This document shows positions 29,198-42,504 of a stretch of 64,000 nt of DNA, piece after piece; within the stretch, counting starts at the first letter, position 1; each line of letters opens with the position of its first letter. A model generated the notes under the pieces. The model saw only the letters and a program-made list of their open reading frames with translations, ran no database searches and was not told the origin of the DNA. Position numbers and translations under genes: made by a program. The DNA lies in the NCBI GenBank assembly GCA_977006965.1, contig OZ345376.1, positions 1,674,001 to 1,738,000 on the forward strand, given 5' to 3'. Source of the stretch: Phymatolithon calcareum (lineage: Eukaryota > Rhodophyta > Florideophyceae > Hapalidiales).

Positions 29198-30872
29198 GTT
29201 CAATTGCGCGCGAAATTGGTTTTCCTACTCGCCTTACAGAAACAGCGACGCATACAGTATGTTAAGACAGGGGAATGTTAGGAGGGGGACAAAAGCAGAA
29301 ACTTGATGTTTCAAAAAGTTTATTAAAAATGTGGCTTGTGTTGTGTCAGGTTAATTATGAGGAAATCCTTGTATCAAAAATTAAGTGATGAAGCTCGATT
29401 CTTGCAGCGCTCTGATAGAGCCGTCGTTCGACGACGGCCAATGGAATTGTGCCAGGACATGTTGAGCTGTAAGCATCCTAGTGATAGTATAGTTGGAGTG
29501 CAGTAAACGCTGCGGTGCCTGTCGGTCAAAAACCGTGAAAAGTGTTCGGGATGAAAAACAAGATCTAGTGATCCTGTCCTTTACTTCTTCCCTGCTTCTT
29601 TTAGTCTGCTAGTCAGAACTTCGGCAGGGGCTTATGTAGAGCAAAGGAGTGCTGCCTAATTGCAGCACTCGGTAGTCACAAGTCATGTGCTACCCACGAT
29701 GTTAAATGGTAAGACTAGTAAAGGTTGAATTGTGCTTAGGAGTGTGTCCGTAAGTTGTCATCTTGGGAAAACCATCATACATCGGAACAATCATGTACCG
29801 TGTTGATGTAGTATTGACAGTGACCCAAGAAATTCAACCCTTTCTCTAATCGCAGAGAACTCTATCTTCTAAAGTCAATACAAACAATCAACGGGCGCAA
29901 AATTAACACCTGTGTGTGCACAGTATGCACACAAACACTGCATCAGATAGTAACAGACCGAAACCAACGAGCAATAGTGTGGGGGCGGTTTCTTGCTCCG
30001 TCCAAAAACGACACAATGGCCGGTCGCCCTCAGACGGCCCAGTTCCAGCATCATGACAACCCTGCGCCTAAGAGCAATGCTCACTCCCGGAGATTCGGCG
30101 GTCGTCCACGGCGACGACGTCGAGAGCGACGCAATGTCAATATAGGCGCTGCGCGCCTCCGAGCAATGAAAAGTCCCGAATTTTCGGGGGGTCTTCCTCG
30201 GCGACGTCGGCTAGAATGATCACTGGTGCATATGCCTTTGCAGGCACTGTCAGGAAACAGTACATGAGTAAAAGGAAACAAGTTGAATGGCACAATATCG
30301 GGCGGTTTTCGCGGCGTCGGCAAAAACGTCTGACTCACTGGGGCAGAATTACAGCCAGAAAATTGTAGAGTTTTTTCCGTGAGACATTCGCCGTCGAGAC
30401 TGGGCACTTTCCCTCCGATCGCCATGCGTTGCGAATTCAAGTGCACGTCCGAATGGAACGGCGGAGACACTGCCGGTGCGGCTGCGGTGAATGACTTTGG
30501 CGGTTTCCGAAAAGACGTTTGCGAAGAGACGTACCTCGCGACACGAGATGTCAATTCCATACGTGAACGGGCGATTGTGAGCAGTGGTAGTACCTGTCCA
30601 GGTTAGCGTGGGGTGCTACTTGACTCCGCTGTCCTATCTGATGCTGCGGAACCACCACCAAAGGGAGAACCGGGTGTCGACGAAAGCCTGTGGTGTCCGC
30701 GGGACGGCCTTCCTGACGGGGTGTTGCAACTTTTAGAAACGAAAAGCCTTTACAAAGCAACAAAAGATGGCATATAACAGGAATGGACCAGAATTCATGG
30801 CCCATGTTGAGTTAGCCGGGCGGACTAATCCTGTCTGTTCGTGACCTTTCGAGCCAGATTGATGCTGGTGCA
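29198..30872. other. Intergenic repeat debris
   Basis: At 29267 begins CAGGGGAATGTTAGGAGGGG, a start shared (loosely) with 42981 and 59214; a matching right end is not seen. 30081-30560 has a minus-strand frame with two RRRRGRPP-like segments that come from two short direct repeats and are not convincing as protein. No gene is assigned. Confidence 0.4.
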
Positions 30873-31400
30873 ATGACAGGTGAGCACGTAAAGCGGGCAT
30901 TTGCCGAAATGTTTCCTCCTGCAGATTTGTTTTCGCCTGAAATTCGTTCAATGTCTGCAGTCTATCCCAATATTCGGGACTGGTGGAATGAAAAAGGCGC
31001 CATCTTGACTGTTAATTCCTCGCGTCGTATTGTAATGACGTTGGTGACTAGTATCTATGAGGACGACGAAGATACTGTTGCCGCAGAGGATATTTTTAAG
31101 GGCGTAATTGTGTGAGGAAGGACATCTTCACAACATTCTGCATCCGCTACATCCGGTATCGCAAGGAACGGAGACTCAACCGGCTCTGACGACGGATCTC
31201 ACAAAATGGCACACAACATCGCCATGAAGTTCCGAGAGAATTCTTCCAAATTCTCGGAAGATATCCGTGAAGCATGGATGGAGTACGTTGCTGAGTATCA
31301 GCAAGTCGCCCGGGATTACAATCTCACGCCAACCCAAAAGTTACAGTTTCTCCACAACCTACTTGTCCTGATGCCGCGCTATCGCCTTCTGTGTGCAAAT
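30873..31400 (+). pseudogene. Copia-like gag remnant
   Basis: One reading frame with a TGA at 31113-31115 encodes KFRENSSKFSEDIREAWMEY then LTPTQKLQFLHNLL. This parallels the gag of the complete Copia element in this window (KFRDESQLFSGTDNKSWANH, DITDDESLLSII). It breaks off near 31380 at a junction with minus-strand sequence. It is a fragment only. Confidence 0.5.
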
Positions 31401-31660
31401 TAGTGGGGTACCTGAGAAAACGGCACCATTCATTAAATTGGGCGGCTATTAACTCACGATCGGCTTTCGACAGAAGCAGCTGCATGGATACGACGCATGT
31501 GAGCTGGTCAATGAAAACCGCAACAATGACTCTTCGACCATGAGTTTTGGGGTACATGAGATATTGAGAGAAATGCTCCAAGGCATCAAAGGTTGTGAAC
31601 GGCTCACTTTTCGACGAGGAGCAGCAGAATGGAGCTCTATACACGTGCGAAACGACTTAA
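31390..31660 (-). pseudogene. Possible Copia integrase scrap, inverted against the gag remnant
   Basis: The minus-strand frame reads GRRVIVAVFIDQLTCVVSMQ then DRELIAAQFNEWCRFLRYP. It could be the start of a retrotransposon integrase catalytic core (compare ALHIVDLGTHFGAAEFL in the complete element). Similarity is weak. The head-to-head junction with gag at about 31390 indicates rearrangement. Confidence 0.35.
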
Positions 31661-33000
31661 ACGCTCACTCGCAAAACCTCAAAAGACCTTTCTGGTCACT
31701 ATAAGCCTGGCGAAGGTTATTGTAAACTCCTGCAGCATGGATATGACTGAGTTTTATGTGAAATTGTTTGATGCCATGCTCGTCAAGTGCCAAGCGGTTT
31801 GAAGACAGTGTTAGCGCTTTCATATCCCTTGCATTGGTTACTGAATCAAACGCAATTTGGCCATTGTGAAGTTTTGTGGGTAAACTGGGCCCAACGGACT
31901 ATGTTGCAACATACAGGTATTCCACCACAATCTATGACAGATTTCCACTTCTCAGTAAACGTGGGCCGATCAGCAAAGCACAGAATCCGGGAACAACATG
32001 CGCTAGTATTGTCGTTCATTCTGGACATTTATTGTTGGAATCGCAACTTCAATCATGGACTGCATTGGGTCGCTTGGAGCAAATTGATACCACCTCTTCA
32101 CCCAACCTTGTGTGATTATGCGTTGAGATCATGGTGATATGTTAGAGTGTTTTGGAAGAGTAGAAATTCTGATAAGAGCAAAGTCATCTGCTTCCGGGTC
32201 GATAATGGATTGACATGGACCAAGGACTCTTTCATGAGGGTTGACGGAAATATCACATTAATATGAGCATAAGAGCAAATGTCAGGATTATTTTCTACAG
32301 GAATGGTCTCTCCTATGCACGAATCAGCATCACCGACTTGCTGAACACCGGTAAAGTGCAGAGTAGAAGGCTTTCCCAGGTGCACACATGGAATAAGCAG
32401 AATTTGAAAAGACGGTTGAGCTGGAGCTGACGGGACAACAGAATTGATATGGGATGCTTTTCCTTTGTCTTGTGTTCGCAGAGGACACGAGCGCGACGTG
32501 TGATCTGCTTTGTTTTCTTGCAAATCTTGCACGATTATTGTAGTGCCGCAACTCAAAACGAGCCGGCGGACTCGATTCTGGCCGGCTGTTAAGGCCAACT
32601 GGAAAAATTCAGAGAGGCCATGAGAGAAGCATTTAGCTGGCATTTACTTGAGGGCTGGCGTTGGAAATTGTGGACGTCGAACACAGCGTATAGGAAACCG
32701 CTGTATTTTGGGCGAACACGCTTGGTTGTGGACGGGTCCATAGAACGCGGCCCGGAATGAGGTTTACGGCGTATTATGCCACAATGCTGCGGACGTACAA
32801 ACCTCGAGTGCTGAAAAATTCTCTTTTTTCAGCAACCGGATGATCGCGTCCATGGCTAGACGCGCTTTCTACGGTTCAATGCTCTGGCTATTTCTCTCGT
32901 CTCGCTCTTCGCGCTGTGTTTTTGGTTTTCAGATATGGGAAACTGTACGGCTAAGAGGAAATTTTGGTCGCATGAACTAAAAACATCTAAATCGACTCAA
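31661..33000. other. Repeat debris, nothing firmly assignable
   Basis: A 175-codon minus-strand frame at 32116-32643 shows no domain I can name. It may be a decayed retrotransposon segment. Nothing else is supported. Confidence 0.3.
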
Positions 33001-36000
33001 AATTCCCTGCCACAGTTTCGTGAAGAAGTCTAGTGTCGGTGTAGGCGTGGTCGTTGTTGATTTATCGATCGCTGGCTTGCAAAGGACGTCGGTCGAAATC
33101 GAATCACCATAAAAAAGAACGTCACAGTCGAGTGCTACGTCTTTAAGTCCCCTTCTGCAAAGTAAAGGGACAGAGATAGGTACTGGTAAACAGTTTCATT
33201 GTGAATTAAAGTTGGAAATTATCGGGATCGCTCTGGCCACTTGACTTCCATCTTTCGCGAATCTTCATGCATTCTGCACTCTACGTCCCTATTTCGCGCT
33301 TTGCTAAGTCAACACCTCTTTTTTCTCCCAGCACCGTAGGCGATACCGAATTAATTAAACCATTTAGACCGCAGGATATTAATTGAATCATTCTGCGAAG
33401 CATTGACGTCAATTCCTCGTTTCCAAGAAGAGTTTTTGAGCTATTGGAGCAGACTTTGAAGCCATATACTTGCGCTGCAGGCGGATGTCCAGGTCTATTT
33501 CTCGGTCGCTTGGCTGAGAGCTTCGAGTTTCAGATTGAGTATAGAGCATTTCGGTCGCGGTAGATAGTGTCGAGGCTTCAGACAAATGCTTTGAGAGTCT
33601 TGAGGGCTGCGATATTGCGCAGGCAGTATCGGAGTTGTGCTGTGACGGGCCGTGTTCTTATCCAATTACTGCTAATCGTGGAGATCTAGTCTTCGCGCAA
33701 GAAAAGTGCCTATTGCACAACGCCTCTGTTTCGGTTGCACGCGCACTTCGGGGGAGGGTAGAGTAATTGTCAGTGATCCAATGCCATGGTTGACTGACAA
33801 TTAAAGGCCCAGATCGACACGTGTAACAACAATCAAATCTAAGCACCGATTTTCTGTCGAATGTACAATCAGTAGGGGTCGTTCCACCTACAGAAATATT
33901 TGTCAAATGATGATCATAAATTGGTCTGTTGTCAGGGAATTCCGTTATCTCTTTTCAAGGAATCACGAGGATGTACACCAATGCTCTATGGACGAAGCGT
34001 CAGTTTCTTCGGTGACCTCTTCCTCGTGACAAGAAAATGAAAGACGAATCTTTGCTGCAACTGTGATACAGCGGGCCTAGAAACGGAACTGTCGAAAACG
34101 GGACAGATGGGTACGGTCCAGATTGAGTTAAATTTTGCCGAGAGAGGGACTATCATCACTCGACATTCGAAGGACATTTTGCATTCCCTTTAGTTTAAAT
34201 CAGACACTGAGAGCTTCGAACGTCTTACAACTGCATTGCAGAACGTCGAGTGTAACCATGCAGAACTTTGGGGCTGTGTTGGTCTCGAAGTTTAAATTCA
34301 CAGACCTGAAAAAAGAGGTCAAATGGGCTGTGAAATTATTCTCGAAAGGGCTTTTTCTCTCAAAATGTTCACCCGACTTGCCAGGCCCGTATGATATGGC
34401 ATAGGGTCTCGTGCGTAAACTCATGGACACGCACGACAACAGTGCGTGGATGTCTAGTTATTTTGGAAGAGAAAGAACTAGACATGGGGATGAGAAGGAT
34501 TCTTAGATTGGTCTCGACGATGAGTACATATTTATTGCTTGCTGTGCTGGTCCTTGGTAAGCTGTTGCAGCGTTCAACGCATTCCTAAACTTTGCTTTCT
34601 TCCGTAGTCCATAAAGATCGCGTTTACAGCAACAAGTTACAGACAAAATTAATGTTAATGCAGTTCCGTAGGTTCCGATCCGTACTGAAGAGGCAGAGGA
34701 TCATCAAATAAAACCCTAAGACCTTTGCTTACAGCTGTAATGCAATTTCAGATGTCAAGCAATATAGAGCTCCGTCGGCTGTGAAGCTCTACTTACAGAC
34801 GTAATGCACTGTCACCTTTAAAGCATTGCTTCCATCTCGCTTCGAGGCTTCCCGGAACTTCCATTGATCCAATTTTCATATTGCCAAGTAATCCGACCGT
34901 TCACCAAATCATTGTTAGATCCAGTTCTTTTTTACGGTAGCCTCTTCGCTGCGCCCTCGTCTTTTCATGATAAAAAACCCGATCACAGCCAATTTGCGTT
35001 TCAAATCGCACAGGAGTGGAGCTAAATGACGAGCTCAGGCACAAAGTGAAACCTGGTTTCAATTATGTTTTAGGGAAGGTATTAGCAACGTCATAGATAG
35101 AGCCCTTCGGTTCGTCATTAAAAGGTAGAGAAAGTTTGGAGGCCTTTAATGTTCCCAACAGTTCACTTGATACCTCATACTTTGTACGCTTTTGATCTTT
35201 AAATCCTTTTAACACTCTTTGCAGCTGACTATTCTTTACCAACACAGTGGGCCTGCGGCTGTCACAAAGGTTTCAACATAAGCACCACAAGGCCCTGATA
35301 CATGTAAAGTTCTGTATTTATTCCGTGCTTCCAATTTTGCAAGAGACCTCAGTGAAACGCTAAGTCAAAAATCTGTATTCGTTGCTGCAAAGCACAGTCT
35401 ACGAAACCTGGACTATTCAAATGCAAAACCAGTTTCTCCTGAGCGCTTGAAAAACATGAACGATAAGTATTACAATTTCAGCTCGTCGCGCGCCGCAAAA
35501 AAACTATTTCTGTAATTCCAAGAGCAGTCCAGCTTTGCGAATCATCGTCGGGCGTGATTGGCAGCCACTCACCCGTGTCCAGATCATATTTCAGTTGCTT
35601 TTCGGAAGCCAAAAGAGAATAAACTGCGATATCCCTTTGTCCTATACTTGTGCAAAGTTCCCTGTGTCATTTTCTCCATGATTTTTCGCAAACGTTCTTT
35701 GAGCTCACGGGTGTATTTAATTCCATCATACATAGCCTCAAAACCTGGACCCTCGGAGCTGTTACAAATTCTCAGAGATGACCCAGCTTAATATTTGTGT
35801 GCACGCGATTTGCAAGAATGAGGAGTGCGGCCGTTAGCAGAAAATCGATAAAAGGGGCTGAAAAGCGCCGCTGATACTTCTGCAATACATTGCGGGCTGA
35901 GTAATTAACGTTACAGCGGAAGTTACGAGCAACGAAGAAAGAAGAACCGTAACATTGGCAGTCACATTGTTTGCCTGCCCGCCGCCGATCCTCCAGTAGC

Positions 36001-36293
36001 TTTTGTGTTTCCGGGCGAAGTTTCAATCGAAGCATTGAAATATTTCGTATTCGGTTAATTTGTATTTCAGTAGATATAAGAGCAAGATTTGACCGGATAG
36101 GATACAGGGGGTGGGTCTATATATAGTGCCACATTGAATAGTGCTCCACGGTGAATAGTGCCAGCTCGCCGGCGATGGCACGAGTATCATACCTTTTTCC
36201 ATGCTGCAATGTGTTTACAGTATTGAGCGGTCGGGATCACTTTGTCATCCACGAGGAAACTCATGTATGTACCGCTTATGAGCCATGGGATAA
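33001..36293. other. Long gene-poor stretch
   Basis: I see only short frames with no recognisable domains, AT-rich segments and no clear terminal repeats. Old decayed elements are likely but not demonstrable by eye. Confidence 0.4.
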
Positions 36294-36696
36294 CATGGTG
36301 GGCACCGGGAAGATGCGGAAGAGGCTCACGCTGCAGCAAAAGCTCGACGCACACCAAATGCTGAAGACAGGAAGTACTCCGGTTGCAATTATGCAGAAAT
36401 TTGACGTTTCTAGGCGTTTTGTAACAAAACTCAAGCGCGAAGGTGATGAACTTCTCGAAGAGGCCGAACGGAACGCCCTATCTCTGCAAGTAAAGACGAT
36501 CAGGCCCGCCAAATGCTCTGAGGTAGAAGACAAAGTCTACCTTTTCGGAGAGCTGGCCGGCTCGACGAAGGTGCCCATCACCCAAGACGTAATCATTACA
36601 CGCACTCTGCAAGTTCGTGATGCTAAACTGCGTCGTGAGGACATTTCAGATGAGCAGTGCGCTCGCGTGGAGGGTTTCTCGGCTTCAGTCGGTTGA
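36294..36696 (+). pseudogene. pogo/Tigger transposase N-terminal remnant (HTH domain)
   Basis: The frame gives RKRLTLQQKLDAHQMLKTGS then IMQKFDVSRRFVTKLKREGD, a helix-turn-helix of the Psq/CENP-B N type. It continues towards the second DNA-binding domain and ends at a stop (GFSASVG then TGA at 36694-36696), where pogo transposases continue with a GWL-type motif. The DDE catalytic part is absent downstream. It is a truncated copy and a candidate relative of the source of the pogo-type MITEs. Confidence 0.6.
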
Positions 36697-39589
36697 TGTA
36701 TCATCATTTTGATGCTCCACGTTATTATTTCCGTTGCACTTCATGGTCAGGGTCGAGGAAGAGGTAGAGCGGCGGCCTGACCAAGAAGTAGAGGAAGAGG
36801 AGGAAGTAGGGGAAGTGTCCACAGTTTTGGCGGCCGTCCAGACCCTCTAAGAATTGTATGCCATTTTCCATCCCGTTCAACACTCTGCATTCATGTGCAA
36901 TCTTCCGGACGCGAGCATCCACCCTCATCGAGCTCTTCATGTCTTTAGAGAAGCCATACGCCAATCAAGCAGCACAGCGCAGCGCCAGTTGTTAATCACT
37001 GTGATGTTCTCGAGTCGTCGTAGTGTAATTGAGTGAATTTGTTTTTGTTGACACTCCTAGTGCCCAACATCAAACTCGACCTCGACTACCGGATGGCTCC
37101 TCTGCACGGAGGCGCTTGTGGATTGTCGGAGCTGGTTGGGGCGAAGTGAGGGAGTCAGCAATTCGCCACTATACGGCATTACTGTTGTGCAAAACGTACA
37201 GAATGTTCCCGAAAACTTGATGCGTGAATTAATCTAAAGCAGGCATATAATGACTTCTCCATACTGGCTTGCCGACATTTGCATCCTGACACTTAACGGT
37301 GATTCGACACAGGGAGTGTGGTCTTCACTGGAACAACCTTTGCCGATATAGAAAAGGTGGCCAAGTGTGCTCGATTCTTGATGGAGAACCAAGTGTATAT
37401 CTTACGGTTACTATGTGATCGCTGAGCGACAGCCACTTTGAATTTTAGAAGAATTGCTTGAACTGCAATCTAGTAAGATTGTGCACTTTCCCAAAATTAG
37501 TGAGCTCGGCGAATGCTTCGCCTCGCTCAATTTCAAAGGATATAAATAGGTAGCTAGATTTTAGAGCAGAGCTCGAATGCATCGAGGACAACTGCAGTAA
37601 AAGTGTATCAACCTACAATTGTTAACACCGAGCATCATCCGCTCGGTGGAGACCCGCAGTTATGCAGCAGATCGTTGCTGCATCGATATCAAGGACCAGG
37701 ACCAATTCTGGTATATCACCGCTCGTAGGCTAAGTAAGAGGAAGAGCTATTCACGAAGACGGATGGCAACTGCATCTTCTTAGAGTCGCGACCTCGCATC
37801 CGTTCGACATCGGCCTTTGTCAGATATCCCGCGAATGCACATCAAATACGTACAGAGAGGAGGGCGGCACCATTACTGTAGCATACATCTCGCGAGGAAT
37901 GGTGGGGAATTTTATGCTTCTATTTTGAAAGCCCACAACGCCAGATTTGCCGACACCAGAGCAGCTTGGGTCTCGATGACTACCCCGTGTAAAAATTATG
38001 GTCCCCAATCATAATTGATTCTCTCATCGCCTTCTTCTCCAGAGCTAGTGTCCATTACGTTCTGCGTTCTTCTTCTTCGCAGTAAAAAACTGCCAAGTAA
38101 AAAGTATAACTTTGCATCGCACTGTCATCTTGGGGTGCCTCTGAAACAGAAACTCGTTCGGGGACAGCTTGAGCCCCCTTTAAGGGGATCCGTGCGACGT
38201 GACAGATTCAACGGAGAGTTTGGGGACATTCCGATCGGATCGCTTCTGCACTTGCGGTATCACGTGTTCTCAAAAAGATTCGATTCGCAGCGGCAGTCTT
38301 TCCAATGGCCTAAACTGTCCACGGGCTGTACCGCATTAGAGGTGGATCATTGGGGGCTCAATCGCGCGGGAAAACTTGAAGAACCGTCAGGGCGGCTCTT
38401 TTCAAAGCGGAATGCAGTGGCGCACTGGGGAGTTTATGGACGTCCCAGGTCGGATGAGCACACCGGAGCGCGCATGAGAGTTGCCATGTCTCAAACGGGC
38501 CAGTGCTCTATAGGCTTAGAGGGCCATCATGTGACAGCTCGATCGCGGGGGACAACTTGAAGAACGGCCAGGGCGGCTATTTGCAGCGCGACATGCAGTA
38601 GCGGGCTGGGAAGTTTGGCGATCTCCTGGTCGGAGGCGCGAGGATGGAATTGACGCTCGTGGCGCAGGCGCGGAGTATCATAAAGTGCCGTAATTTCGTT
38701 TACTGCGCCACGATAAATAGTGTCAACCTTTTCTTGTGCCACAGGGTGGCACTGATTAGAGTAACTCACTGTATGGAATTACCATTTCTTGAGCATCTTG
38801 GTTGATCGTTTTCGGATAAAAACGAGTCAAGATTCAGAGTATCAGCAGTTGAACTTCTGGATGCATATATGCATAAGGTTCCCAGCGACGCACCGTATTC
38901 GTGCCACATAAGCCGGATATGCACCCAAATGATGGAAGCCTGACCTTTTCGCGCTTCAGATTTACAAGCGAATCACATCAGCGCAAGTATATACTGTATG
39001 TGAAACAAGATGGTGCACATCTCACCGTATTTGGGCAATTATGCATCATTGCATGTGTTTTTAGCGCCTCTTGTTGGCCAGCTTTACACTAATGGTGTAA
39101 TAGGATCACAGATATTCGTGCGCAGCTTTTCTGTTTCCACAGCCCAGTACCTAGTTCCCGAAGGGCCGCATCATTAGATTTTAGGTAGATACGTAGAGCT
39201 TCCCTCTCTTTGAGCGGTCCCCGGAGAGAGAGGATCTACGTTACCGCATCTAATTTGCGTGACAAATATTTCTCTAAGCACACCTTCGGGGAGCGCTCTA
39301 GTGGATGATCTCTGTCTTGCAAGTTTCTCGATCAGATCGTGCGCGCGAGGGCTGAAAACGGCGTTCGTAGTCACGGCGAACGAAAGAACTGTACAGCTGA
39401 AATCCGATTATTGAGGACAGGTGCATAAGTTGCCGTTTTTCGTCATTTAATCGGACTAGTATTGATGTTGAGTCCTTGTTCTGCAATTCTCGTTTCGGGC
39501 TTATTGGGAATATTTTGAAAGTTAGTTTTCATCATAGCTCTCGTTTCAAACGTGTGTTTCAGTTGTGCAGTACTGCACTACCAGTCCTA
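36697..39589. other. Gene-poor stretch with one diverged direct repeat
   Basis: A diverged direct repeat is visible: about 38340-38470 and 38520-38640 share AACTTGAAGAAC, CAGGGCGGCT and ATGCAGT. Otherwise nothing assignable. Confidence 0.4.
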
Positions 39590-40419
39590 TCAAATTTTAA
39601 TGAAGAAATCTGTAATCCGCCTCTGTTTCATGGAACCAGTCTTCCGCCGGCTGAGTCTCATCTGTGCATGCATCACTTCACGCATCGCTGAGCGATATAG
39701 TGCTTCTGCATCTTCCAAGATTTGTCTGGTAATGGAGAGTGCCTTCAGCTGCTCCGTTATACTCGGAAGCTCAACAAAACTGTCCGCGTCAGCGTCCGTC
39801 TCATCACGGACAACATCTTCGTCATCTATCTCGTTGATCATGCGCACGGCATCGTCCACGAGATTCTCAATCGAGATCTGCTGAACGCAGAGCTCTATAT
39901 CATCGCGATTCAGATGGCTTGTGATTGCCATCCGCGAAGCAGCCGGTGCTAGCTCATTAATTATATCATTGCTTTCCCCATGGAGCTTAAATAGTTTTTG
40001 TCCCCGGCGCTTTTGAAATCTTCCCAGCCATCCGGATATCTTGTCCTCCGCATCATGTTAATCGTTAATGCCGTTCGACGTCCTTGTAATTTGATCACTT
40101 CACCATTCAGACACACGCACGTACTGTGCTGCAAACTAACCCATTCAGCCACGGATGCCTCCAGCTCTGGATGTTTTCCCCTTTTGTTCTGCTTTCGGAG
40201 ACCCTTTTTGTGTACTGTGAGTGCCGAAGGAGCGGTTAGAATTCTGGAGATGACCGACTGGCTCGGTGGGGCCGACAGCCGAAACATGTGTTGCGCCCTG
40301 ATTGTTAGCTCCTTTTGAGAGGCCGAGAGACCATCCTAATCACGCCAGCGACATTCCTCCACAATTTGTGCTTTTTGCTCGAGGGTAAGCGAGTTTAGGG
40401 TATTCCCGTGTCTGGACAT
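39590..40419 (-). pseudogene. pogo-like transposase with internal deletion
   Basis: From ATG 40419 the minus strand reads SLTLEQKAQIVEECRWRD then a stop. After it come SASQKELTIRAQ-like sequence and a frame with AEWVSLQHSTCVCLNGEVIK, which fits the two-part DNA-binding region of pogo/CENP-B transposases. After another stop, 39590-39931 encodes an acidic segment and a C-terminus (RMINEIDDEDVV, RRITDFF) typical of a pogo tail. The catalytic DDE core between them is missing. Stops at three places make it inactive. Confidence 0.5.
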
Positions 40420-40560
40420 TACCGTGGCTATCATTGTTGAATGTGCGAACACGAAAACAACTATTTCTCCTGAAAGAGCAGGTGATGATGTAGAATGCCA
40501 AAAACATGCGGTAGGGACACTCGGCGTGTTCTGGAGAATTCTCTCATCACAATGCAGCAC

Positions 40561-40944
40561 TGGGAGACTACATAGCCGTTTTCAAGATTTGTTTACAAAA
40601 GCACACGAGCTTTTTGAAGTTTCCGATCATTCATGTAGACTAATACCTAGAATCTGTTCCTTTACAAAGGTTCCAACGGTCATATTTTGGAGAAATAAGG
40701 CCTTTTGAGAAAGCTTTGTGGGATCTACTTTCTGTCCAGCTGTTTTAATAGACTGCAAAGATTAAACTGCGGTGCTTTTCTAATCTTCTACTTGATTTGA
40801 TGAGGCCTGGAAGTACCTAACTGAATGCACATTTGAACTTTTGTCAAGAGGTTTTAATTTCCGTAAGAACGCTGCGGAGAGCTCAATGGTACTTCAAAGA
40901 TGCTGAAGTAACCAAAACTACAAAAACAGAATTATTTTAATAGG
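40561..40944. other. Intergenic, nothing seen
   Basis: AT-rich sequence without recognisable genes or repeats. Confidence 0.4.
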
Positions 40945-41640
40945 TTGGATTGCTCGCCTTGGCGTCCTTCATGCAACTGTCATCCCAAATTGTTCATAGC
41001 TTGCACATTCGCCACGTCCTCTAACGCCTTTGTGTATAGTTCTGCTGCCTTCTCCAGAATTTATCCTAGCTTTCCATGCTTAGTATGAATCATGGCGTTG
41101 AATTAGACACATTTCGCGAAGCACAGCAACTATCCACGAAATCTATTGAGAAAGTCGCAGATGTGTATGTGATGAACATCTTGGGGTGGTTCAAGACGAC
41201 GGAGACGGCGTGCCTATTCACCCACCTCGCGCCACGGAGCTCTATACTTGCGCAATCCATGAGGTTTCTTTTCGTCTATGGCCCAGGTATACAGTTGTGC
41301 TGTACGGTATGTCTCTGCATGTACACCGTATATGCCATCTTGAAGCAAGCACTCCAGCCTGTTCGTCGCATTCACCTCCGCGCCTTCGCCAATTGCTCGA
41401 GCGTACAGTTGTATGGCTTGTGGTCGGTCTTCTGGAAATTCATCAGCGCCATCTTCCAGCAAGTCTTCGAGCTTGAACACAGCCCTAACATTAGATCTCT
41501 TTCTGATAATGTGGGTGCAGATCTCCACTTCAAGAATGCGATCAGCCGAAAATCCGTATGCCTCGTCAGAAACAATGTTCCGAGGCGTCTGCCTTTCCCG
41601 ATGGTGCGAGTGTACAATTCTGCCGCACGACGTGTGTATG
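40945..41640 (-). pseudogene. Sel1-like repeat gene remnant
   Basis: The minus strand encodes successive Sel1-like units in shifting frames: LEDLLEDGADEFPEDRPQAI, QLYARAIGEGAEVNATNRLE, CLLQDGIYGV, and at 40945-41070 LEKAAELYTKALEDVANVQA then MNNLG and a stop. Frameshifts and stops separate them. No GTPase part is found upstream (41640-42000). It is related in repeat type to the GTPase/Sel1 pseudogenes at 25200-26705 and 51556-52385, but not a recent copy of them. Confidence 0.6.
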
Positions 41641-42240
41641 CAGCTTAATCAATTGGGCCATACTGCGACTAAACCCACAACTTGTGCATGTCATCCTTGT
41701 CCGTGAGTCCTCCGATCGCGTCCAGCAGCGAAAATTCAGGCGGCCCTTCGCTGGCTCGCCGTTCCAGGACAGTATGCGCAATATGCGATTATGTTTGGTG
41801 TCTCAGAACGCACGCGAGGCGACTAGTCTTCTTTATCCCAAACCGGTGGCATATTCGGCACTCACAGCTGTGCACCAGACGCGGTACTGAACTTTTGGCC
41901 GACATGGCTAACCGAGTTCAGGAAGATGGTCGACATTTGCCAAAGACCGGTGTTCGACGCCGGTCGATACAGTACCACTACTTTACAGTAGTGCAGAATA
42001 TGCAGCGTGGCAAGAATCAAAATTATTAGAAAATTTAATGCATGCACCGTGGCTCTAGCGTTGAGGATATTTTGATATCGAATATTCTGACATCCTTAAA
42101 ATTTCAATAAATTTAGGTCGATACCGTATCCGTCACAGCCTCGAGGAAATTCTAAATTCGGAGATCCAGTTATCGGGGATTGACTGTAAATTCATATTGA
42201 GAAAAAGCCGTAGTATCAAAGAAAACTCGAGTACAGTACT
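41641..42240. other. Intergenic with one end of a pogo-type MITE
   Basis: The sequence ending at 42186 (GTTATCGGGGATTGACTG, then TA) is a pogo-type terminus. The opposite end is not recognisable, so this is a truncated or decayed MITE. Confidence 0.45.
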
Positions 42241-42283
42241 GTATCAGGCCTTGAGCAAATAATATTTGCTCAAGGCCTGATAC
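42241..42283. repeat. Perfect hairpin, 20-bp arms, 3-nt loop
   Basis: GTATCAGGCCTTGAGCAAAT, then AAT, then the exact reverse complement of the first arm. It lies just outside segmental duplication copy 2. Confidence 0.95.
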
Positions 42284-42504
42284 CTTGATATGCTATCATA
42301 CTTCTGATATATCAGCACGAGTTAGGGGTTTCGGTATCAAATCAAGCTTCCAATTAAGGCTGCATCAAGCAAATTAGCAAAATTTTGCTAGATGTTCATT
42401 CCCAGCTACCGTTGAGAAGCAGGACTGGTGCTTTGTTGGTTCGTGCTTCCAGTCGGAAATAGACTATGTAATGCACGGTAGCGCAGAGATTTCAACAGCT
42501 CTTC

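Noticed and set aside
30081-30560. Minus-strand protein with two AT-hook-like RRRRGRPP segments
   Set aside because: The motifs come from two short direct DNA repeats rich in CGACG; the rest has no protein-like character and other frames are equally open.
33001-36150. Decayed retrotransposon or transposase genes in the gene-poor stretch
   Set aside because: Short frames such as 35063-35245 and 33658-33906 show no motif I can defend.
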